DNA of 64,000 nucleotides from Photobacterium sp. DA100. Its GTDB lineage: Bacteria > Pseudomonadota > Gammaproteobacteria > Enterobacterales > Vibrionaceae. The notes under the pieces were generated by a model. It was not told where the DNA came from. It saw only the letters and a program-made list of their open reading frames with translations, and did no database searches. The stretch lies in assembly GCF_029223585.1 (NCBI RefSeq), contig NZ_CP119424.1:1426001-1490000 (forward strand), read 5' to 3'. Of this stretch, positions 17,699-24,857 are shown piece by piece. The translations under genes were made by a program, and so were the position numbers. How positions within the stretch are numbered: the stretch's first letter is position 1; each line of letters starts with the position of its first letter.

Positions 17699-18274
17699 TT
17701 AGTATGAGCCACCACCACCAGGAAGGGTCGCTCCACCTGAGCCAACAAGCGCTGCATTGGTACTTGTTGTTTGTTGAACCATAGAGTTATTACCAACGTT
17801 CTGACCCGCGATATTAATACCAGAAGCAGCTTGGTAACCACTATGCATTGTGTTGGAGTGATCAACAATAACATCAGTCCCATGACCACTCTTACAACAA
17901 GCACCACCGTAAGTCACAGTATTACCCATCACTGCACCGTCAATTGCTGATTCAGCGATCAACTCCTCCCACTCGTGGTAACCCTTAGAATCAACAGACC
18001 AGTCATTTTGTGAGTTATCTTCAAGAACTTTATCGTAGCTATTACCTACATTATACATCAGTAGCTTATCGTTATCTTGATTACCGACGTAATCTTCAGT
18101 GTAGGTTTTCTCTAAAGTTGCATCAGCATTCAGTGTAATGGCTTTATTGAAGCTACCTTCAATGGTAACATCATCATATTCCTCATAACCACCGTAGTCG
18201 TAACCATAATCATTTGCCATTGCGAATGGTGTTGCGACTAGCGCTGCTAAAAGCATAATTTTAGTTTTACGCAT
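17699..18274 (-). CDS. Secreted Fap/curlin-like amyloid candidate 1
   Basis: 191 residues with signal peptide MRKTKIMLLAALVATPFAMA. The mature N-terminus is Tyr/Gly/Asp-rich (NDYGYDYGGYEEYDDV). The middle holds loose repeats with N, D, K and S (AITLNADATLEKTYT, NVGNSYDKVLEDNSQND). A pair of adjacent cysteines (YGGACCKSG) precedes the C-terminal motif SGINIAGQNVGNNSMVQQ with TTSTNAAL, shared almost exactly with the gene at 18830-19420. This glutamine/asparagine-rich motif resembles the imperfect repeats of FapB/FapC amyloids. GGAG lies seven bases before the ATG. It is probably a fibre subunit exported through the divergent outer-membrane protein; this is inferred. Confidence 0.72.
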   Translation of the reverse strand: MRKTKIMLLAALVATPFAMANDYGYDYGGYEEYDDVTIEGSFNKAITLNADATLEKTYTEDYVGNQDNDKLLMYNVGNSYDKVLEDNSQNDWSVDSKGYHEWEELIAESAIDGAVMGNTVTYGGACCKSGHGTDVIVDHSNTMHSGYQAASGINIAGQNVGNNSMVQQTTSTNAALVGSGGATLPGGGGSY

Positions 18275-18448
18275 GATTTACTCCAAAATTGTATTTGTAA
18301 TATTTTTTACAAGTCCGTTTGGCCAAAATTAATCTCAAAAAATTAATTACTTATAAACCAGAAGCATTTGTTGTAACGCCCTGCGAAACCAAAAGTTGCT
18401 ATTTGGTTTTTTGCTGACAGATTAATGCCAGCAAAGATAGACTAACAA

Positions 18449-18784
18449 TTACTTCAATGTCAGGTTTATCACGGTTGCATTTTGAATCAATACATTACTA
18501 CCGGTGTTTTGTACGATATTATAGACTCCAGAAGAATTACTTAACGCACCACCATCAAGTATATTATTCCCAGAAACATTGTTATACGCACTATTACCTG
18601 TAACATCGCCATACATCTCCGAACTTGCCTGAAGGCTTTCACTTTCCAGTTCATATTCCCCACCACGCGAATGGGTCATAAACGCCTCAGTCAAAATTTC
18701 AGAGCTTGCTAGAATATCCAACTCATCAGTAGCCGCTGCATTTGAAGTAATAAATATAGCCACCATCAGTGTTAAATATTTCAT
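18449..18784 (-). CDS. Small exported protein with double-glycine motif, Fap-like locus
   Basis: 111 residues. The signal peptide MKYLTLMVAIFITSNAAA is followed at 31-42 by LTEAFMTHSRGG, a second C39-type double-glycine site (L-12, T-11, M-7, G-2, G-1). The rest is Asn/Ser/Gly-rich with alternating hydrophobics (YNNVSGNNILDGG, GVYNIVQNTGSNVLIQNATV), similar to the C-terminal regions of Fap minor subunits. AGGAGG lies six bases before the ATG, but part of it is inside a strong hairpin. Likely a nucleator or minor fibre component cleaved by the neighbouring peptidase; inference. Confidence 0.72.
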   Translation of the reverse strand: MKYLTLMVAIFITSNAAATDELDILASSEILTEAFMTHSRGGEYELESESLQASSEMYGDVTGNSAYNNVSGNNILDGGALSNSSGVYNIVQNTGSNVLIQNATVINLTLK

Positions 18785-18793
18785 GACATCCTC

Positions 18794-18818
18794 CTGAGAG
18801 CTGCTTAGCAGCTCTCAG
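18794..18818 (-). promoter_or_regulatory. Intercistronic hairpin overlapping a Shine-Dalgarno
   Basis: CTGAGAGCTGCT and AGCAGCTCTCAG flank a single base, forming a 12-bp arm palindrome 11 bases after one amyloid gene. Its end shares two bases with the AGGAGG (18790-18795) of the next gene. There is no T run, so translation control or mRNA end protection is likelier than termination. Confidence 0.7.
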
Positions 18819-18829
18819 TTATGTATGTA

Positions 18830-19420
18830 TTAATTACCAGCCAAAACCGCGTTAGTGCTAGCACTCTGTTGTACCAAAGAGTTGTTACCCGCATTTTGAC
18901 CTGCAATGTTAATACCTGAGGCCCCAGAGAATGCACCAGTCATGTCATTATGATGGCTAACATTCAATGAAGAAGGAGATGAAGAACCGTAACCATAACC
19001 ACCGTATGGATCATAGCTGTTTTCACAGCATGCGGCACCGTACTCTACATCAGAGTATGTTACATAGCCATGTAACTCAGACTTAGCGACATGGAAAGAT
19101 TGCAATTCAGTAATGTCGATGTCTTGGCTATAATCATTCATGCTGTTGTCAGTCCACTCTTTGCTATAGCTGTTATTAACATCTTTCATTTTAAGAGTGT
19201 CATTATCTTGGTTGTATGAATCTGTGATTGCGTACTCTTTATCAACATCAAGAGTCATTGTTTTATCAATATCTTTGTTGTAAGAGTCAGTGATTGTTTT
19301 ATCGTTACCGTCATCATATGATGGATAGTAAGGATTGTAGTAAGGGTCTTGATAATCATTCGCTAGCGCAAGTGGTGAGCTAACAACTGCTACTAAAAGT
19401 GCGATATGTGTTTTACGCAT
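18830..19420 (-). CDS. Secreted Fap/curlin-like amyloid candidate 2
   Basis: 196 residues from the ATG at 19420, seven bases after GGAG; an ATG two codons earlier lies too close to that site. Signal peptide MRKTHIALLVAVVSSPLALA, then a Tyr/Asn/Pro-rich stretch (DPYYNPYYPSYDDG). The central part repeats DSYNKD/DSYNQD/NSYSKE units with D, K and T. It has the CC pair (YGAACCENS) and the C-terminal SGINIAGQNAGNNSLVQQ with SASTNAVL, nearly the same as in the paralogue at 17699-18274. First gene of the operon and probably the most expressed; likely the major fibre subunit. Function is inferred from composition, repeats and neighbours. Confidence 0.72.
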   Translation of the reverse strand: MRKTHIALLVAVVSSPLALANDYQDPYYNPYYPSYDDGNDKTITDSYNKDIDKTMTLDVDKEYAITDSYNQDNDTLKMKDVNNSYSKEWTDNSMNDYSQDIDITELQSFHVAKSELHGYVTYSDVEYGAACCENSYDPYGGYGYGSSSPSSLNVSHHNDMTGAFSGASGINIAGQNAGNNSLVQQSASTNAVLAGN

Positions 19421-19849
19421 GGTCATACTCCAAATATATTGAGTAGTTATTTTCTTATAATCACTCGCCGTGTTCGCGAGATAATTTAACTATAGTGTTG
19501 GCAATAAAAGTTCCTGTATTATTTTTAATAATTTTTTGTGCTTTTTATTATGAACTTTTCCTTTTAATTCCTTGTGCTTATAACGTTAAAAAAATGAAAT
19601 TCAGTCTCACTTTTTCAACAATTAGAATATTGCATCATTTCACTGACAATATTTTCACTTTCTAAAACACAAGAAATAAAGTCTCCTTTCTCAATATTAA
19701 GACCAAGAATAAGACTCCTATGTACCATATAATTCTCACCTCAACTATTATTTTCTTATCCATGGCTATCATTTTTTTATTGCATGGCTATATAAAACAG
19801 TAACCAAGTTATCACTTGTGTGTAAGCTAATGAATTAAGTGAGGAAATC
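19421..19849. promoter_or_regulatory. Divergent control region of the Fap-like locus
   Basis: About 430 AT-rich bases separate the fibre operon (minus) from the outer-membrane channel gene (plus). I see a short hairpin (CTCGC/GCGAG, 19464-19480) and a repeated CATGGCTAT (near 19762 and 19785), but no sigma-54 -24/-12 element. This fits a regulator without a GAFTGA loop. No gene is apparent. Confidence 0.5.
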
Positions 19850-20884
19850 GTGAGTACTTTCAATAACAAAAGCTTTATCGCGCTTCTTGCTTTGATATCA
19901 GGGACAGTCGCAGCTGACACCGACCAAGCGACAGAGCCAACACAATCCAACCAAAAGCCCAAACGCGTACAAACCTTCGGCGATCTCCTTGACCCAGAGC
20001 TGCCTGGTGTCTTGACGCCTAAAGGCTCGTTTGTACTAGATACCAGCTTATCTTTTACACAGAACTCATCAAATACCGTATCAGTGGTCGGCTATACTGT
20101 CCTACCCTCTCTTATTGTGGGTCTTATTGAGGCTAATGACACCGATCGTACAACCCTTACCTTCGGTCTGACTGGCCGCTATGGTATCACTAACCGCCTC
20201 GAGGTAGAGGCGAGAATCCCTTGGGTTTATCGTTATGACTCCATATCACGGAGAAGTGTGAATTCAGGAAGTGATTCAGCAGAGACTCGAACTTTCGAAA
20301 GCAGCGATCTCGGCGATATCGAGGCGGCGTTCAAGTATCAAATCAATATGGATACTGCGCCGTACTGGATTGCAGGGCTAAGGTTTAAGACCACAACAGG
20401 TACCTCACCCTATGATGTCCCGGTGGATACACAGTTCGGCTTCGAGGAGCTGCCTACCGGGTCAGGATTCCCCAGCATCGAACCCAGCGTCACCATGATC
20501 ATGCCGATGGATCCAGCCGTTATTTATGCCAACCTCAGTTATATCTGGAACATCAAAGATGATGTCACCTCTGAAATTGATGGTGAATCAATCCGAAATG
20601 AAATCGATCTAGGCGATACGATTGGCTTTAGTGCCGGTATGGGTTTTGCCGTTAACCCCAAATTTTCCTTCAGTCTGGGGCTTAGCCACAGAACAATTTT
20701 AAAATCGAAAGTTGACGGTTCCACACCTTCCGATGCCAAGCTGTTACAACTCGACTCCATTTCCATGGGGGCAAACTATGCGATTAATCCCGAGACCACA
20801 TTAAACGTCGGGGTGAGTGCCGGTTTAACGGCCGACGCACCTGATTTCCAGCTTACCGTCCGCATCCCGTACACCTTGCGTTAG
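19850..20884 (+). CDS. Outer-membrane beta-barrel transporter, FapF-like
   Basis: 344 residues, GTG start four bases after GAGGA. A signal peptide (cleavage near VAA) is followed by a short linker, then GVLTPKGSFVLDTSLSFTQ, a segment I associate with FapF-type and related transporter porins. The remainder is a run of amphipathic strands (LTFGLTGRYGITNRLEVEAR, YWIAGLRFKTTTG, SFSLGLSHRTIL) ending in an aromatic/basic terminus (IPYTLR), consistent with a 12-16-strand barrel. FapF secretes amyloid subunits in Pseudomonas. Its divergent position beside the C39 peptidase and repeat proteins supports the same role here. Confidence 0.78.
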   Translation: MSTFNNKSFIALLALISGTVAADTDQATEPTQSNQKPKRVQTFGDLLDPELPGVLTPKGSFVLDTSLSFTQNSSNTVSVVGYTVLPSLIVGLIEANDTDRTTLTFGLTGRYGITNRLEVEARIPWVYRYDSISRRSVNSGSDSAETRTFESSDLGDIEAAFKYQINMDTAPYWIAGLRFKTTTGTSPYDVPVDTQFGFEELPTGSGFPSIEPSVTMIMPMDPAVIYANLSYIWNIKDDVTSEIDGESIRNEIDLGDTIGFSAGMGFAVNPKFSFSLGLSHRTILKSKVDGSTPSDAKLLQLDSISMGANYAINPETTLNVGVSAGLTADAPDFQLTVRIPYTLR

Positions 20885-20910
20885 CTCACTACTTACCTCC
20901 CTAGCTATTT

Positions 20911-20943
20911 AATAGCCTTACCCATTGCGGGTAAGGCTATTTT
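20911..20943 (+). terminator. Terminator of the outer-membrane channel gene
   Basis: A 13-bp perfect stem (AATAGCCTTACCC with GGGTAAGGCTATT) has a 5-nt loop and is followed by T residues. Confidence 0.88.
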
Positions 20944-21008
20944 CATGACTAAAGTCTAATTTTCCTCTATGCTATGACGCTACTACTATGGGTAACAGGA
21001 AAATACAA

Positions 21009-21407
21009 ATGTCCACACCGTTAGAACCAAGCCAAATTGAACAGATTCAAGGCTATGACGCTGAGCAGCGCTATAAGTATTTGGTGAAAGAAGTGGTGAG
21101 TAACCGCGAGATCTGGATTCTGACAGATGAACATGGTTGCGTCATGCTAAATACCGATGACGAGGACTGTGTGCCAGTATGGCCAAACAAAGAATTTGCC
21201 GAATCTTGGGCGACCGGCGAGTGGGAAGAGTGCAAAGCCGAAGCGATTTCACTGAACAAATGGCACAGCCGATGGACATACGGCTTGGAAGACGATGAAC
21301 TGGCCATTGTTATTTTCCCGAACCAAGATGAAGATGGTCTTGTGGTATTCCCGGATGAACTGGACTTTGAACTAAAACAGCAGGCTAAAAAGTCAGGCAA
21401 CCGGTAA
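21009..21407 (+). CDS. DUF2750 domain protein
   Basis: 132 residues from the ATG at 21009, which has AGGA about ten bases upstream; an earlier ATG at 20988 is disfavoured. The sequence RYKYLVKEVVSNREIWIL, then VPVWPNKEFAESWATGEWEE and IFPNQDEDGLVVFPDELDFE, is the DUF2750 pattern, an acidic cytoplasmic domain. The function of the family is unknown. It is followed after 59 bases by the HopJ-like gene on the same strand. Confidence 0.8.
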   Translation: MSTPLEPSQIEQIQGYDAEQRYKYLVKEVVSNREIWILTDEHGCVMLNTDDEDCVPVWPNKEFAESWATGEWEECKAEAISLNKWHSRWTYGLEDDELAIVIFPNQDEDGLVVFPDELDFELKQQAKKSGNR

Positions 21408-21466
21408 ACAGCTTGTAACGACGGGGCGATATACTCAATTTCGCCCCCAGTAAAAGGATAATTGCT

Positions 21467-21826
21467 ATGGAAGCGCTACTCGCGAAACTAAAATCCCAGC
21501 CACATATGGTCTGTTTCACTGAGGTGATGGCCATCATTGAGCAAAAATACACTTACCGACCAACAGCATTTACCAATGGCCTCGGCAACGAAACCTTATT
21601 CAACGAGGCGGGGACCAATGAAGGGTCCTGCCGGATTTTCGCCTTTGCCAAGCTGAATCAGTTATCTGAGGCAGAAACCCTTGCCTGTTTTGGAGACTAT
21701 TACCGCATTGATGTCCTGCAGCACCCCGACGCAACCGATCATCAAAACATTCGCCACTTTATGAAGTATGGCTGGCAAGGCATTCAATTTGACAGCCCTC
21801 CGCTCAGAGACAGGGCCTGCGCCTAG
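21467..21826 (+). CDS. HopJ-family protein
   Basis: 119 residues. The pattern VMAIIEQKYTYRPTAFTNG, GTNEGSCRIFAFAKLNQLS, CFGDYYRIDVL and NIRHFMKYGWQGI is that of the HopJ family. The family was named after a putative Pseudomonas type III effector but is widespread as a chromosomal protein in gamma-proteobacteria without type III secretion, so the effector label should not be read literally. AAGGA precedes the ATG. Function unknown. Confidence 0.85.
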   Translation: MEALLAKLKSQPHMVCFTEVMAIIEQKYTYRPTAFTNGLGNETLFNEAGTNEGSCRIFAFAKLNQLSEAETLACFGDYYRIDVLQHPDATDHQNIRHFMKYGWQGIQFDSPPLRDRACA

Positions 21827-21843
21827 AAAAAGCCAAACCGTGC

Positions 21844-22173
21844 TTATAGCCTCTTCTGGCAATGGGAACATTTCTCTGGCGGCTTCATAAAAAACGGCGA
21901 GCGTGATGGGCTTCCACAGCTGTCACAGAATTTCGTCGAACGGATCGTCAGCCAGGTTAATGGCACCATAAACGCCAGTAGGCCTAATAACATTGACAGA
22001 GGTGGTTGGGCATAGACAATCACCGCACCAATCACAACATTGCTGGCAATGGTATATAACGGCCACAACTTGCGCTTTCGTGCGACATCCGACCCTCGCT
22101 GGAACAACATATAGTTGCCTGCTGCCATGGCGAGCCAAATCGCCGCAAAAATAATCATTAAATGTTGTTGCAT
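21844..22173 (-). CDS. Small membrane protein with zinc-ribbon tail
   Basis: 109 residues from the ATG at 22173 (a GTG one codon earlier is possible). Three hydrophobic segments (~5-25, 40-57, 60-75) are followed by two CxxC pairs, FCDSCGSPSRSP and CSHCQKRL, likely one zinc ribbon on the cytoplasmic side. The family is not recognised. It converges on the HopJ-like gene. Confidence 0.7.
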   Translation of the reverse strand: MQQHLMIIFAAIWLAMAAGNYMLFQRGSDVARKRKLWPLYTIASNVVIGAVIVYAQPPLSMLLGLLAFMVPLTWLTIRSTKFCDSCGSPSRSPFFMKPPEKCSHCQKRL

Positions 22174-22479
22174 CACTTATCTCTTAAGTTACCTGAGCCT
22201 TGGATTCTATCATTTTTCCCCTTCCCAACGTATATCGCTTTATACTGCAGGAAAGCGCTCGAATGTGATGGTGCGCTCAATTTAACGCCACACGCCTCTA
22301 AAAGAAGAAATTCCTATTTATGGTATAGATCACACAGCAAATATGCTGATTGGGAAGCGGGTCACAGGATGATGATTTGCTTCCGGTTTTTCGCCTAGGT
22401 TCATATTGAAATGCCGGCCTTCGCCCAGATATCTTACTTGTACCGCTTGACGTTGCGGCGGTGATATCAAGGAGATCCA
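22174..22479. other. Promoter region of the first RelV-like gene
   Basis: About 300 bases. AGATCACACAGCA near 22327 holds a CRP-like half site but no complete palindrome. No gene, repeat or RNA is apparent. Confidence 0.4.
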
Positions 22480-23268
22480 ATGATCGCGAAGTCTTTGTTC
22501 AGAACGTGTTTTGTTCTGTTATGTGTTTTCGGACGTGGCCCAGTTGCCAATGCAGCAGTACCACAATTTACTGATCCGGAGTTTAAGCTTCCATCCCCAA
22601 CACAAGACACCAAGGATAACTTCCAACGCTCCCTTAGCGGCTTATTTTCAATTCCAAGCTATCGTCAAGAGGCACTAAGCCAACCCTACCAGAATTTTGA
22701 TGAGCTTTACCAGCACGCCCAAGCCGCCCAGCAAGAACTCGAACAACTACTGGCACAAATCAGCCTTCACACGGAAGCAAAGCCTATCCTCCCAGGCATT
22801 AAATCTCGCCAGCGTGCCGAGCAGAAGATTGCCACCGAACTCAATGGCCATCCAGAAAAACTCACTGACCTTGCCCGCGGCACGCTTGTCGCCAATAACA
22901 TTTCCTCGCTGGTCGACGCTTTTAACCACCTAAACCGCGAGAGCACCATCGTCGAAACCAAAAACCGATTCAAACAACCTGCCTCTTCAGGCTATCGTGA
23001 TCTTAAGGTACTGGTACAGCTTCCTGAGACCGGCCTAATCGCCGAAGTACAGCTTCACTTAGACACCATTGCTGAGATCAAAAGTGGCCCCGAGCATGAC
23101 ATCTACGAGTCGATTCAACACATCGAACGCCAAGCAGGCCAAGAACAACGAACTCTGAATGATATCGAAGTGGCAAAAATCAAAATGTTGAGACAACAAT
23201 CTCAACATATGTACCAACAGGCCTGGCACCAATACCTGCAGCCAGAACCGCTAGCTATGGCGAGTTAA
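22480..23268 (+). CDS. RelV-like (p)ppGpp synthetase-domain protein 1, apparently exported
   Basis: 262 residues; AAGGAG lies seven bases before the ATG. The N-terminus KSLFRTCFVLLCVFGRGPVA (ending ANA|A) looks like a signal peptide, although an Arg interrupts its end. A RelA/SpoT nucleotidyltransferase domain follows (~85-240): IKSRQRAEQKI with K108, TDLARG with D130 and R133, SSGYRDLKVLVQLP, AEVQLHL with E189. The K-22-D-3-R spacing matches essential residues of V. cholerae RelV (K107, D129, R132, E188 as I recall). There is no hydrolase, TGS or ACT domain. About 60% similar to its tandem neighbour, so a duplication. If exported it would meet no ATP or GDP, so the leader may be a membrane anchor or the activity may differ. 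Confidence 0.8.
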   Translation: MIAKSLFRTCFVLLCVFGRGPVANAAVPQFTDPEFKLPSPTQDTKDNFQRSLSGLFSIPSYRQEALSQPYQNFDELYQHAQAAQQELEQLLAQISLHTEAKPILPGIKSRQRAEQKIATELNGHPEKLTDLARGTLVANNISSLVDAFNHLNRESTIVETKNRFKQPASSGYRDLKVLVQLPETGLIAEVQLHLDTIAEIKSGPEHDIYESIQHIERQAGQEQRTLNDIEVAKIKMLRQQSQHMYQQAWHQYLQPEPLAMAS

Positions 23269-23282
23269 CCGATTTATTTATC

Positions 23283-23305
23283 AAGGGGAGTTTGTCGCTC
23301 CCCTT
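23283..23305 (+). terminator. Terminator between the two RelV-like genes
   Basis: AAGGGGAG pairs with CTCCCCTT around a 7-nt loop, followed by TTGT. The two copies therefore have separate transcripts. Confidence 0.82.
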
Positions 23306-23526
23306 TGTATTTCAGGTGATTACAGTTCCCTTCTGTCAGCCCCTTGTTAACTCTCACCAAGGAACATTCCAAATTCATCCCGCGTTCAGATAACTTTGCT
23401 AATCTAGCACGCATAGAGTAGCTAGCAACTCAAAAATACGTCGCTTTTTCTGAGCAGGTTTACCCGCTGAGATGCACCTTTTTACGTATGAGGCCCGATC
23501 TGATCGGCCGACCAAGGAGTTGTTTG

Positions 23527-24312
23527 ATGGATTTGAAATCTGTACTTCGAACGTGTTTTGTTCTGTTTTTCCTGACCCGCGGGTCAGCGATGGCAACACC
23601 ATTGATGACAGACTACTCTGGACAAGATTACGAGGTATCACCAAAGCATTCTGAAGCCAGTAAAAAGTCGTTCCAAAAAAGCCTGAGCGGTCTTTACAGC
23701 ATTGAAAGCTGGCGCGCTGCCAATATTCAGCAGCCTCACTCTAATTTTGAGGATTTATACAAAGTGGCTCCTTCGGCCCAACAGGAACTTGCTAACCTGA
23801 TGAACGAAGTGGGTATGATGACTGACACCAGTATCGTGATGCCTGATGTTAAATCAAGGGCACGAGCAGAAAAGAAGATTGCGACAGAACTCAATGGCGA
23901 TGCCAGTAAAATTACTGACCTTGCGCGAGCGTCTTTGGTAGCAGACGATATTCCGGGCCTAGTGCATGCCTTTGAGTTGATCAGTAAAGAGGCAACAATT
24001 GTATCAGTGAAAAACCGATTTAAATCGCCGACTGATTCTGGCTATCGTGACTTAAAACTACTAGTGAAACTACCTGACTCTGAGCTAATTGCTGAAGTAC
24101 AGCTACACCTTGAAGCAATTTCTGACGTGAAAAATGGTGAAGAGCACAAAATTTATGAACAAATTCAGCATATTGAGCGAACGGCTCTTAGCCAGAACCG
24201 CCCACAAAATGAATTTGAAATGGCACAGATTAACAAGCTAAGAACAACATCGAAATCCCTGTACCATGATGCATGGCAGCAGTACCTGCAGCCTACAAGT
24301 ATTGCCGTCTAA
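23527..24312 (+). CDS. relV: RelV-like (p)ppGpp synthetase-domain protein 2, apparently exported
   Basis: 261 residues from the ATG at 23527, seven bases after AAGGAG; an earlier in-frame ATG at 23488 lacks a site. N-terminus MDLKSVLRTCFVLFFLTRGS (then AMA|T) is signal-peptide-like and matches the first copy, including a 19-base identical DNA stretch (GAACGTGTTTTGTTCTGTT). The synthetase domain has K109, D131, R134 and E190, each exactly two positions after the catalytic residues reported for V. cholerae RelV as I recall, so this copy is called the likely orthologue. It lacks hydrolase and regulatory domains. Established role of RelV: small alarmone synthetase acting besides RelA and SpoT. 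Confidence 0.8.
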   Translation: MDLKSVLRTCFVLFFLTRGSAMATPLMTDYSGQDYEVSPKHSEASKKSFQKSLSGLYSIESWRAANIQQPHSNFEDLYKVAPSAQQELANLMNEVGMMTDTSIVMPDVKSRARAEKKIATELNGDASKITDLARASLVADDIPGLVHAFELISKEATIVSVKNRFKSPTDSGYRDLKLLVKLPDSELIAEVQLHLEAISDVKNGEEHKIYEQIQHIERTALSQNRPQNEFEMAQINKLRTTSKSLYHDAWQQYLQPTSIAV

Positions 24313-24323
24313 CAGTTCCCCCC

Positions 24324-24363
24324 AGAGGTCACTCGCTAGAAATCAGAGTAGTGGCCTCTTTCT
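24324..24363 (+). terminator. Terminator of the second RelV-like gene
   Basis: AGAGGTCACT pairs with AGTGGCCTCT (one G-U pair) around a 16-nt loop, followed by a short T run. Confidence 0.8.
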
Positions 24364-24525
24364 AATAAACATAAAGAAGCCAAAAGTATTTCAAGTTGTT
24401 TCAGTTTTGAGCATGATTCTCATTTTTGACTACGCTTTTATGTGGTGGCAGTGCAATCGTGATTAAACATTCACTCAACTTGGGGCCAAAACAACAACGC
24501 AGCCCCTAATATTAGAGACCGCGTT

Positions 24526-24807
24526 ATGACCAATCGTTACCAACCCATAGACCACACGTTGCAAAACTATCTTGAGCAAGCCTGCGATGCCCATTATGAG
24601 GTTCGTCTTGAACTCACAGATAACAGCACGTTGGAAGGGCAATGTATTAACACTGAGATTCATCCAGACCGCTCTAAGTGGCTAGTCTGCAAAACTCGCT
24701 ACCAGTACACCAAAATTCGACTCGATTTTATTGCCAAAATGAAATCGCTCACCCCCGGCGCAAGCTTTTCGGAAGTTGCATCAGCACACGCATTGGTAAA
24801 AGGATAA
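24526..24807 (+). CDS. rof: Rho-binding antiterminator Rof (YaeO)
   Basis: 93 residues, close to the family length. It starts YQPIDHTLQNYLEQACDAHY and contains VRLELTDNSTLEGQCI and an Sm-like beta-fold segment typical of Rof. Rof binds the Rho hexamer near its primary RNA site and inhibits Rho-dependent termination. GAGA lies upstream of the ATG. It is a single gene followed by a terminator that serves the opposing gene. Confidence 0.87.
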   Translation: MTNRYQPIDHTLQNYLEQACDAHYEVRLELTDNSTLEGQCINTEIHPDRSKWLVCKTRYQYTKIRLDFIAKMKSLTPGASFSEVASAHALVKG

Positions 24808-24810
24808 AAA

Positions 24811-24830
24811 AAGAGCACCTAAGTGCCCTT
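24811..24830 (-). terminator. Terminator of the cysteine desulfidase gene
   Basis: On the minus strand AAGGGCAC pairs with GTGCTCTT (one G-U pair) around a 4-nt loop and is followed by seven T residues. Confidence 0.78.
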
Positions 24831-24857
24831 CTATTCTTACTCAATGGTTGTCAATGC

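Noticed and set aside
19421..19849. Sigma-54 promoter for the amyloid operon
   Set aside because: No GG-N10-GC element with surrounding consensus was found on either strand; candidate TTGGCAATAAAAGTT lacks the -12 GC.
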